Part shown: piece after piece, positions 57,206-64,000 of the stretch | How the letters are laid out: each line of letters begins with the position of its first letter | Position numbering within the stretch: the stretch's first letter is position 1 | DNA from: Halorhabdus amylolytica | GTDB lineage: Archaea; Halobacteriota; Halobacteria; Halobacteriales; Haloarculaceae | DNA length: 64,000 nt | NCBI RefSeq assembly: GCF_004944975.1 | Contig: NZ_SPQG01000003.1 | Coordinates: 216,592-280,591 of the forward strand | Reading direction: 5' to 3' | Program-made: the position numbers and the translations under genes | The notes under the pieces: model-generated | The model's database searches: none | Told to the model about the DNA's origin: nothing | Seen by the model: the letters and a program-made list of their open reading frames with translations, nothing else

Positions 57206-58702
57206 TCAGCCGTGCCGGATCTGTTCGACGACCGCAGTCCGATCGATCGTCCCAGAGACGGTCCGTGGGATCGCGTCGGCGATGACGATCGACTTTGGCA
57301 CCTTGTAGGGAGCCAGTTCGTCGCGACAGGACTCCTCGATGTCACCGGGCGTCGGCGCGCCGTCCCCATCCGGGACGACCAGTGCGGTAACCCGTTCGCC
57401 CCACTCGTCGTCCGGGATGCCGACGACGGCCGCCTCCGCGACGTCGGGTCGGGATTCGATCGTCGCGGCGACTTCGTCGGGATCGACGTTCTCGCCGCCG
57501 GTGACGATGAGATCGTCCTGACGACCGACGACGTACAGTCGACCGTCCTCGTCGCGATAGCCCAGGTCGCCCGTGTGTAGCCCGTGTTCGTCGAAGACGG
57601 ATGCTGTCTCCTCGTCGTCGAGGTAGCCGGGCGTGACCGTCGGACCTTCGATGACTATCTCGCCTGTCTCGCCCGGGGCAACCGACTGGCCGTCGTCGAT
57701 GACGGCAACCTGTGTGAACATGAGTGGCTGGCCCACAGTGCCGGGATTGTCAAAGACCTGTGCCGGCGTTGCAGTGGCGACTTGCGAGGCCGTCTCGGTC
57801 ATGCCGTACGTGGGGTAGACCGGTACGCCCTCGCCGTGACAACGGTCGATGAGGTCTCGGGAGGCGGAGGCACCGCCCAGGAGGACAAACCGGAGTGATG
57901 CCGGAGGCTTCCAGCCCGATTCGAGCAGCCGCGAGAGCATCGTCGGGACGAAAGAGACACCCGTCACGTCGTAGTCGTCCATGACGGCGGCGCTCCTCTC
58001 GGCATCGAACTCGGACTGGAGGACCATCGCCGTCCCGTACAGCGCCGATCGGACGATCGGGGCGAACCCGCCCATGTGGGCCATCGGAATGGAAACGAAC
58101 CAGCGGTCCTCGCGGTCGACGCCGAGCCGGAACGCCGAGGCGATCGCGCTGGCAAAAAGGTTCGACAGCGTCAGTCGAACTCCCGCCGGCTCGCCGGTCG
58201 TCCCCGAGGTGAACATGACGACGTGGGTGTCCGAGGGATATCGCGCGCGCGGATCTGTCCCGTCACAGGTTCCCGGAACGGCGTCCACCCCGGGCACCGT
58301 CGACCCGTCGACCGAGAGGATTGCAGGTCCCTCGACGATCGGGACCGAGCCGGCGGTCTCGTCGGTACAGACGATCGCGTCCGGGTTCGCCTTCTCGATT
58401 AGTGTCTCCAGTTGTTCGGTCGGCTCCCGGACGTCAAGCGGGACGACGGCAGCACCGAGCCGCCAGGCAGCGTGTGTCGCCCGCACGAAGTCGATCCCCG
58501 TCCGCATCGCGATCCCAAGGCGGTCCGGCCGGCCGTCGTAGGCCTTCCGAAGACAGCCGGCCAGTCGATCGGCCTCGTCGAACAGTTCCTCGTATGTCCA
58601 GGTCGCTCCCGTCGCTGCCTCGATCACGGCCGTCCGATCGGGGGTCGCGCTCGCCCTGGCGGTCAACGGGTCGATCTGTGGCCAGGTATCGAGAGTACGC
58701 AT
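57206..58702 (-). CDS. menE: 2-succinylbenzoate-CoA ligase MenE
   Basis: A 498-residue adenylate-forming ligase of menaquinone synthesis. The AMP-binding motif MFTSGTTGEPAGV (near residue 175), TYGMTETASQVA (near 305), the TGDLGYRDEDGRLYVVGR hinge and the final Lys in SGTIDRTAVV-type end are present, although the usual terminal Lys of PRTxSGKI reads as Thr (RTVSGTIDR). The two other genes menC and menA lie directly upstream in the same direction. Confidence 0.88.
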   Translation of the reverse strand: MRTLDTWPQIDPLTARASATPDRTAVIEAATGATWTYEELFDEADRLAGCLRKAYDGRPDRLGIAMRTGIDFVRATHAAWRLGAAVVPLDVREPTEQLETLIEKANPDAIVCTDETAGSVPIVEGPAILSVDGSTVPGVDAVPGTCDGTDPRARYPSDTHVVMFTSGTTGEPAGVRLTLSNLFASAIASAFRLGVDREDRWFVSIPMAHMGGFAPIVRSALYGTAMVLQSEFDAERSAAVMDDYDVTGVSFVPTMLSRLLESGWKPPASLRFVLLGGASASRDLIDRCHGEGVPVYPTYGMTETASQVATATPAQVFDNPGTVGQPLMFTQVAVIDDGQSVAPGETGEIVIEGPTVTPGYLDDEETASVFDEHGLHTGDLGYRDEDGRLYVVGRQDDLIVTGGENVDPDEVAATIESRPDVAEAAVVGIPDDEWGERVTALVVPDGDGAPTPGDIEESCRDELAPYKVPKSIVIADAIPRTVSGTIDRTAVVEQIRHG

Positions 58703-58763
58703 TATCAGTGGATCCGTCCGGCCCACACTTGAGTGACTCCCCAATTCTCATCGCCCTGTAGGC

Positions 58764-59774
58764 CTACCGTATCCCGATGTCGACGCCGATCCCCGGCGCG
58801 TCCGGAAGGGACATGCGACCGTCTTTGACGGGGGCCGGATCGACGGCGAGGTCCGCCGCCAGACGATCAGCGGTTGCCAATCCACAGGCCCGCTCGATCC
58901 CGAGACTGGCCGCCAGGTGGAGCGCCGCCGTCCGGGCCACGGCGCCGTCGATCGTCGTCGTGACCACCGGGTCGACGCCCCGATCCCGTGCCCGGAGTGC
59001 GATCTCTCGTGCCCGATGGACGCCCCCGAGTGCCATGGGCTTCAAAACGAGTCCATCCGCCGCGTCAGTCTCCAGTATCGAATCCACCCCCCGCTCGGGA
59101 AGCGATTCGTCGAGCGCGATCCCGACGCCACGGTCACGTAGGGCAGCGTGACCCGTGAGATCGTCCGCGGCCAGAGGCTGTTCGACGTACGAAACCGACA
59201 GGTCCGTCAGTCCCTCGATCGCCCGCGTCGCCTCCGGACGCGACCAGGCCCCGTTGGCGTCGACGCGAAGATCGATGTCGCCAACTGCTTCGCGGACTGC
59301 CCGAACGCGTTCGAGGTCCGCTTCGACGGACCGAACCCCGACCTTGACTTTCACCGTCTCGAACCCGTCCTCGACAGCGTTCCGGGCCGCCTCAGCCGCC
59401 GCTTCTACCTCTGCATCGCCGATCGTCGCGTTGACCGGGACCGACGTTCGGTATCCCTCGGCGAGCCACTCCGCGAGCGGGACCGCACGTTCGCGGGCCG
59501 CCAGGTCGGCGTGGGCTAATTCCACAGCGTGAGCGGCGGCGGGCGTTTCCGTCGGATCTAGCTCCGCGCGATCACGATCACCGTTGGCTACCGCCCGGAG
59601 TGCCCGCTCACACTCCTCGAAGGACTCGGTCCAGCCAGCCAGCGGCGTGGCCTCACCGACGCCCCGCACCTCATCGTCCTGGAGTGTCACCAGAAACCCC
59701 TCACGGGAGCCGATATCGCCTGCAGCCGTCGCGAGTGGCTCTGAGAGCGACAGCGAGAAGGGCTCGACCTTCAT
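58764..59774 (-). CDS. menC: o-Succinylbenzoate synthase MenC (enolase superfamily)
   Basis: The 336-residue enzyme makes OSB from SHCHC. Catalytic Lys in VKVKVG (near residue 150), metal ligands in DANGAWSRPEA and EQPL, the DES motif and KPMALGGVH match the superfamily. The ATG at 59774 is chosen because a longer upstream frame is unlike the family. It shares one base with the menA stop. Confidence 0.88.
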   Translation of the reverse strand: MKVEPFSLSLSEPLATAAGDIGSREGFLVTLQDDEVRGVGEATPLAGWTESFEECERALRAVANGDRDRAELDPTETPAAAHAVELAHADLAARERAVPLAEWLAEGYRTSVPVNATIGDAEVEAAAEAARNAVEDGFETVKVKVGVRSVEADLERVRAVREAVGDIDLRVDANGAWSRPEATRAIEGLTDLSVSYVEQPLAADDLTGHAALRDRGVGIALDESLPERGVDSILETDAADGLVLKPMALGGVHRAREIALRARDRGVDPVVTTTIDGAVARTAALHLAASLGIERACGLATADRLAADLAVDPAPVKDGRMSLPDAPGIGVDIGIR

Positions 59775-60730
59775 CAGATCACCGTCGGGACGGAGAGGCC
59801 GACCGCAAACAGCAGGGCGTGGACAGCCATGAGTTTCCCCGTCCGTTCGAGCGCTGGATTCAACGCCTCGCCGCTCCGTTCGGTCGTGACCGTTCGCGTG
59901 ACCGAGATCGCCAGCGGCAGCGACAGAAGCGGCAGCAGGACGAACGGACTGAACGCCGCCAGGAGCCACAACGCGACGGGGACGACGTACGCCAGCGCGA
60001 CCAGCACGACGTATTCGACCCGACTCCACCGATATCCCAGAATGACTGCCAGCGTTCGCTTGCCTGCTTCCCGGTCGCTCTCGATGTCCCGGATGTTGTT
60101 GACTACGAGAATCGCCGTCGAGAGCCCTGCCGCGGCCAGGCTGGCCAGCACGGCGTCTGTCGGGACCGTGCCTGGCGGGATCCAGATGGGGAACAGCCCC
60201 ACGTCAAGCGTCGCGACGGCCTGGACGTAGTACGTCCCAGTCACCGCGATCATGCCGAAGTAGACAAACACGAACAGATCTCCCAGTCCGTAGTACCCGT
60301 ACGGGTAGGGTCCGCCGGTGTAGAGCAGTCCGGCGAGGATGCTCGATAGGCCGACCACGAGTATCGGCACACCTCCGACGGCAACAAGGTACAGACCTAC
60401 CACGAGCGCCAGTGTATAGGTCCCGACCATGGCGGCCTTGACCTGCTGGGGCGCGATCAATCCGCCGGCCGTGACGCGGGTGAACCCCTCGCGGTCGGGT
60501 TCGTCGGTCCCCTTCATCGCATCGAAGTAATCGTTGGCGAAATTCGTCGCGATCTGGATGAGGAGCGCGCCGATCAACGCAGCCGCTGCCGGAAGCAGTG
60601 TGAAGACGCCGTCGTGGACCGCCAGGCCGACGCCGACGATCACCGGCGCCGTTCCCGCCGGGAGCGTCTGTGGCCGCGCGGCCATCAGCCACGCCCTCGT
60701 CTTCGAGATGTCCGCCGCTGCCGTACTCAT
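59774..60730 (-). CDS. menA: 1,4-Dihydroxy-2-naphthoate polyprenyltransferase MenA
   Basis: The 318-residue UbiA-family enzyme has about nine membrane helices. NFANDYFDAMKGTDEPDR (near residue 65) and NNIRDIESDREAGKRT (near residue 210) are the two Asp-rich motifs that bind the prenyl diphosphate with Mg. It attaches the isoprenoid tail to DHNA, giving demethylmenaquinone, the precursor of the quinol the nar module would use. Confidence 0.94.
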   Translation of the reverse strand: MSTAAADISKTRAWLMAARPQTLPAGTAPVIVGVGLAVHDGVFTLLPAAAALIGALLIQIATNFANDYFDAMKGTDEPDREGFTRVTAGGLIAPQQVKAAMVGTYTLALVVGLYLVAVGGVPILVVGLSSILAGLLYTGGPYPYGYYGLGDLFVFVYFGMIAVTGTYYVQAVATLDVGLFPIWIPPGTVPTDAVLASLAAAGLSTAILVVNNIRDIESDREAGKRTLAVILGYRWSRVEYVVLVALAYVVPVALWLLAAFSPFVLLPLLSLPLAISVTRTVTTERSGEALNPALERTGKLMAVHALLFAVGLSVPTVI

Positions 60731-60778
60731 TGTCGTCGACTCGGGTCCGGATCGGCGTCAATGTTTGGAGTTACGCGA

Positions 60779-61525
60779 TCAGATGACCAACAGTAGGATC
60801 GCGAGCGAGAGGGTCCCACCACCGATCAGCACTCCGGCAAGAGAGGTCTTCGCCATCCGGACGAGCGTGTCGGTCGGCGAACGATCCGAAACGACGATCG
60901 GGTCGAGACCATCCTCGGCGACCCGCCCGACGGCGGTCACTCGATCGCTTTCGATCGCTCGTTGTTCGAGATAGCGGCGCCGACCGAGCGATAACGTCCG
61001 GGCGAGCCGACGGAACGGCTGGGGCGGGTCACGCCAGATCGTCCAGCCCGGCGCCCCGGATACCGATCGCTGGAAATCTGCGATGCGCTCGGGTGGCTCT
61101 TCGTCCGCTCCGACCGTCGCGACGACCTTCTTTTCGAGCGTGACGGTACGGACTGCTTCGACGACGGCGACCGTTCCGGTGGCAGTACGGAGCGTGAACG
61201 GGTGGGCTGCCGTTCGTTCGTGGATCGTCACGAACCAGGGGAGGAGGTAGGGGCTCAGCCGGCGTTCCTCGATACCGTACCGGAGGACCGCACAGTCGGT
61301 ACCCGAGAACGGTGTTGTGATCGGATCCTCGATGGACTCGATCGTCCCGGAGACCCGGACGAGCGTTCCCGAATCGAGGCTGTCGATCGAATCGACGTCT
61401 TGTGCACGGAGGACGGCCGTGGCTCGCCAGACGTATCTGACGGAGACCGTGAGGACCAGCAATCCAGCTACACCGAGTCCCAGGCCGAACAGTTGTATAC
61501 CGGAGAGTCCTAACAGGAGGGCCAT
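60779..61525 (-). CDS. Membrane protein with GIDE-like domain
   Basis: A 248-residue protein with an N-terminal membrane helix (about 10-30), a central domain with SGTLVRVSGTIESIEDPITTPFSGTDCAVLRYGIEERR resembling the GIDE domain of eukaryotic MULAN-type ubiquitin ligases, and a C-terminal helix. No RING is present. GAAATACTT (about 51 nt... 61551-61560) is the TATA box for a leaderless start. Function unknown. Confidence 0.7.
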   Translation of the reverse strand: MALLLGLSGIQLFGLGLGVAGLLVLTVSVRYVWRATAVLRAQDVDSIDSLDSGTLVRVSGTIESIEDPITTPFSGTDCAVLRYGIEERRLSPYLLPWFVTIHERTAAHPFTLRTATGTVAVVEAVRTVTLEKKVVATVGADEEPPERIADFQRSVSGAPGWTIWRDPPQPFRRLARTLSLGRRRYLEQRAIESDRVTAVGRVAEDGLDPIVVSDRSPTDTLVRMAKTSLAGVLIGGGTLSLAILLLVI

Positions 61526-61917
61526 GTACGACTGGTGCGTCCGGCCCGTTGAAGTATTTCACGTGAAATCTCCGAATAGTGGGCAGAATCGCTCGTCCCT
61601 GGGTTGGAGGCGGAAGGCCGGTCGGCAAAAGCAATCAAAAACACCAAGCCGCCGATGGTATAGCCGTTGAGAAAGTCCAACATCACGCTATCGATCATCG
61701 GTTGATCGGGCCCGTCAGGCCGGGAACTCGCTGCGATGGAGAGCGCCGTCAGAATGATACTGATAACGACGAGATTGATTCTGAGTATCCGCGAAGCCTT
61801 GTTATCGATATCGTTGAGGGTCTAGATCTGGTTGGCAATAGTCCGGTGTGCCTCTTCACGGGTGATTTGCAGGTCGTCGATATCGCCATCGTCGGATCCC
61901 GAACCCCCGCCACTCAT
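61510..61917 (-). pseudogene. Amber-interrupted two-helix membrane protein gene
   Basis: An ATG at 61917 starts MSGGGSGSDDGDIDDLQITR...RTIANQI and stops at a TAG (61822-61824) after 31 codons. The same frame then continues through TLNDIDNKASRILRINLV, a hydrophobic helix, and FLNGYTIGGLVFLIAFAD to 61510. A Gln codon one base away (CAG) would restore the family-like sequence NQIQTLNDIDNKA. After VFLIA the end looks unrelated, so it is also truncated. This is most simply a decayed gene. Confidence 0.65.
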
Positions 61918-61977
61918 ATTTCGATTGGTAATGATAGCAAAACATAACGATATAAGAATGCCGTTCCTCTGCCGATC

Positions 61978-62571
61978 TCACTCCCGCCGCCCACGCACGA
62001 CCGACTGAACGTGCTCGGGAAAGATTTCGTCGATCACACCGTCCCCATATTCATCCGCCAGCACAGACCTGAGTTCGTGCTCGTAGTCGCCTTTCGCCAG
62101 TTGCTCGCTCGGCTCCGTCTCGATCCGGAGCAACTCGTTAGCCAGATCGTCGATCGTCGCCCGGCCGTAGCCCGCGAGCGGCGCGATGTACTGGACGCCG
62201 TGGCGATCTTCGAGGCTCTGTGCGAACGACCGCGGCACCGTCGGCGCGCGGTCGTCTCGCCGGGTCCCGTCACTGACGGTGTCGAACCCAGCCCCGGCCG
62301 TGGCTTCGAGGGCGGACTCGTGGACTTGCTGTATCCCGTTGCGGGGATAGCCATCGTCGATCATCTGCTCGATCGCTTCCACGGCGATCGCGTGGTCGAG
62401 TTCGATCGTCTCGTGGGCCAAACCGAGCCCAGCAGCGGCTTTGCGGGCATTCTCGGCGGCGTCGGTCACGCCGAACGTGACCGTCACGAGTGTCACGTCG
62501 AAGAAGGGATCGGCGAGTAGCGCTGCGAGCGCGGAGTCTTTCCCCCCGCTGAAACACAACCCGAGACCCAT
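61978..62571 (-). CDS. PP-loop ATP-pyrophosphatase family protein
   Basis: A 197-residue protein with the N-terminal SGGKDSALAALL motif (residues 8-19) that binds ATP and releases pyrophosphate, as in diphthine-ammonia ligase and asparagine synthase-like enzymes. LAPLAGYGRATIDDLANELLRIETEPSEQ is the conserved C-terminal block. I recall a halobacterial relative, DUF7411, but Dph6-type activity is not shown. Its ATG follows the PDCD5 stop directly. Confidence 0.8.
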   Translation of the reverse strand: MGLGLCFSGGKDSALAALLADPFFDVTLVTVTFGVTDAAENARKAAAGLGLAHETIELDHAIAVEAIEQMIDDGYPRNGIQQVHESALEATAGAGFDTVSDGTRRDDRAPTVPRSFAQSLEDRHGVQYIAPLAGYGRATIDDLANELLRIETEPSEQLAKGDYEHELRSVLADEYGDGVIDEIFPEHVQSVVRGRRE

Positions 62572-62925
62572 TTACCGGCGCTTGATGTCGAAGCTCTTGG
62601 AGTCGGGGGTCAACTCGCGGAGGAGTTCGGCCATCTTCTCGTCGTCGATCTTGCCCTGGATGCGCCCGCTCTGGGCGATGGCGACGAGCTGACTCTCGAC
62701 CTGCTCGGCGACCTCGGGTTTGGACATCTTGAGGGTGTTCAGGCGCTTGCGGGCGTCGTCGGTCAAGTGCTTGCGCAGGACGGCCTTCTTTTGGGCCTCC
62801 GCACGTTGCTGTGCGGCTTCCCTGGCTTCCCCTTCGCCCTCTCCCTGTCCCGCCTGCTCGCGTAGCTGCTCCATGCGCTCCTCACGGAGCCGCTCCATTT
62901 CCTCGTCGGATGGTTCTCCACTCAT
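62572..62925 (-). CDS. PDCD5/TFAR19 family DNA-binding protein
   Basis: The 117-residue protein has a charged coiled N-terminus, then [44 protein letters not shown] and [14 protein letters not shown], the core three-helix bundle of archaeal/eukaryotic PDCD5. The family binds DNA. Genes for S19e and PDCD5 often lie together in archaea, as here. The ATG at 62925 is preferred. Confidence 0.93.
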   Translation of the reverse strand: MSGEPSDEEMERLREERMEQLREQAGQGEGEGEAREAAQQRAEAQKKAVLRKHLTDDARKRLNTLKMSKPEVAEQVESQLVAIAQSGRIQGKIDDEKMAELLRELTPDSKSFDIKRR

Positions 62926-63009
62926 GGTAGCCACTACTTGTCGGGTCCCGGGCAAAACGATTTCGCTACGGACTGTCGGGATCGCGGGTCGTGACAGGTG
63001 ACGTGAGTC

Positions 63010-63471
63010 TCAGGCGTAGCGTTCGAGTTCCGGATCGTCGAGGTCTTCTAAGACATCCGTCGCGATTTCGTCGAGGAGAGCCCGTCCGTCCGGGGTGATC
63101 CGTCGCCCCTCGCCCTCGGCCGTCTGGACGTACCCGACCGACTCCAACTGCTGGAGGGCGGTCCGGATAATGTTACGACTCCCGTCCGCCTGCTTCGGAG
63201 GACTGACCCGGTACCGGTTCGAGCCGTCTGTGGTGTCGCCGTAGGCCGTCGCGAGGCTACCGACGCCGATCGGCCCGTCGACGGCGACCTTTCGGAGGAG
63301 ACTCGCGGCCCGCGTCTCCCAGAAGTCCTCCTGTTCGGGTGCCAGTTCCTTCCCGACACCCGTCTTGGCGAAGGTGAGCCACTCGGGCGCTTCGATCGCG
63401 TCTTCGTCTGCGAGTTCGTCGGCCAGAGCGTCGACGAGATCCTCGGGCGGAACGTCGTAGAGTGTTGCCAT
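63010..63471 (-). CDS. rps19e: Ribosomal protein S19e
   Basis: A 153-residue small-subunit protein. VPPEDLVDALADELA, WETRAASLLRKVAVDGPIGV and NIIRTALQQLESVGYV... with RRITPDGRALLDEIA are the family blocks. It aids small-subunit maturation. The start at 63471 gives the family length. Confidence 0.95.
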   Translation of the reverse strand: MATLYDVPPEDLVDALADELADEDAIEAPEWLTFAKTGVGKELAPEQEDFWETRAASLLRKVAVDGPIGVGSLATAYGDTTDGSNRYRVSPPKQADGSRNIIRTALQQLESVGYVQTAEGEGRRITPDGRALLDEIATDVLEDLDDPELERYA

Positions 63472-63553
63472 TGACGGTTTCTTCCCCGCGGCGTCATTTA
63501 AGCGCATCGTCTTCCAGCAGTGTCGCCCACTCTGTGGCCGATCGCGTCACGGT

Positions 63554-64000
63554 TCACGGACGTTGTCTTCGTGCACCGAGCGTTGCGGCGACCGCCCCGC
63601 CGAGGACGATCGGCAACCAGTACGTTGCGACCCGGTAGATCACGATCGCCGCCCCGGCGACGGACGCGGCCACGCCCGTTGTCGAGACGAGCAAGGCGAT
63701 GAATGCCGTCTCGATCCCCCCGAGTCCACCCGGCAGCGGCGTGATTGCCGCGATACTCGCCACCGGAACCACGACGAGCGTGGCGACGAACGGAACCACG
63801 TATCCGATCGCAGCCAGCGAAAGCCAGAGTGCCATCGACAGGGATAGCCATCCCAGCGTCGAGTACAGTGACGCACGCAGGATCGTCCGTCGACTCGACG
63901 CGACGCGGTCGATCGAGCAGAAGAACCCTTCGATGCCTTCCTCGATGTCCTCTCGTGTCGGCGGGTCGAGACGAGGGAGTACGTCCCACAATCGCCGGAT
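63554..64000 (-). CDS. UPF0104/AglD-like integral membrane protein, C-terminal part
   Basis: The frame is open from the window edge to the stop at 63554, giving about 148 residues with several hydrophobic helices, including PLPGGLGGIETAFIALL, the conserved motif of the LPG_synthase_TM/UPF0104 family (bacterial MprF and archaeal AglD relatives). The start lies outside the window. A flippase or glycosyltransferase-linked role is typical of the family. Confidence 0.85.
   Translation of the reverse strand: MRRLWDVLPRLDPPTREDIEEGIEGFFCSIDRVASSRRTILRASLYSTLGWLSLSMALWLSLAAIGYVVPFVATLVVVPVASIAAITPLPGGLGGIETAFIALLVSTTGVAASVAGAAIVIYRVATYWLPIVLGGAVAATLGARRQRP

Noticed and set aside
61579-61947. A 122-codon plus-strand frame across the amber pseudogene
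   Set aside because: The minus strand carries recognisable membrane-protein sequence, and the plus-strand frame begins within unrelated DNA and shows no motif.

Overview
The window is chromosomal DNA from a haloarchaeon (class Halobacteria). It is GC-rich, its proteins are strongly acidic, and many genes carry a TATA-like box about 27 nt before the start codon, as expected for leaderless transcripts. It encodes transcription factor E, ribosomal protein S19e, aTrm56 and PDCD5, and several halobacterial-only families: HTH_10 regulators, HalX, and families I recall as DUF7503/7504, DUF5803 and DUF2110. I recognise genus-level hints of a nitrate-respiring, menaquinone-using haloarchaeon but cannot name the species.

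Layout. Positions 1-9.6 kb (minus strand) hold a complete respiratory nitrate reductase operon of the Haloferax type: narA, Rieske narB, cytochrome b narC, orf4, narG, narH, a heme-binding subunit, narJ, orf9, and the start of one more gene. Almost every junction is a start/stop overlap, including a 23-codon mini-ORF after narH. A NarO-like Cys/HTH_10 regulator is divergent at 9.7 kb. Molybdenum-cofactor genes follow (mobA, a MoeA-PBP fusion, moeA, moaC, moaB; 10.4-15.9 kb), with a tiny DUF2061 gene on the other strand. Next are a sugar-nucleotide epimerase-like SDR and glutamate synthase gltB-gltD (16-23 kb).

Positions 23.3-27.9 kb hold a GNAT enzyme and a compact halobacterial-only cassette: a CHAT (caspase-like) protease, a convergent 46-aa membrane protein whose stop codon overlaps the protease stop, a RecA-like protein without a Walker A motif, and a HalX protein with a degenerate receiver. 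This is the best candidate for an undescribed system. Branched-chain amino acid genes follow (leuD, leuC, ilvC, ilvN, ilvB, leuA; 27.9-35.1 kb), with palindromic operators upstream of leuA and a short leader ORF before ilvB.

Positions 35.6-42.2 kb are a signalling stretch: a membrane-anchored PAS/GAF/HTH_10 regulator, tRNA-Val(CAC) with several fragments of its 3' end beside it (probable integration scars), a REC-PAS histidine kinase, a cobalamin adenosyltransferase and a single-domain receiver. Positions 42-56.9 kb are mostly housekeeping: beta-oxidation enzymes, cysE, alkA, dnaJ, a CinA-like protein, DUF5803-DUF2110-tfe, aTrm56, a DsbA-like lipoprotein, DUF2797, several exported proteins of unknown function and an NRDE protein. 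At 57 kb there is a remnant of a TnpB element (C-terminal codons plus right end). Menaquinone genes menE-menC-menA follow (57.2-60.7 kb), then a GIDE-like membrane protein, an amber-interrupted membrane-protein pseudogene, a PP-loop ATPase, PDCD5, S19e and the C-terminal half of a UPF0104/AglD-like membrane protein cut by the window edge.

Functional reading. Menaquinol made through MenE/C/A can feed the cytochrome b-Rieske module and then the Mo-dependent NarGH facing the outside of the cell. The Mob/Moe/Moa proteins make its cofactor, and the NarO-like protein probably switches the system on under anaerobic conditions. These links are inferred from gene identity and proximity.
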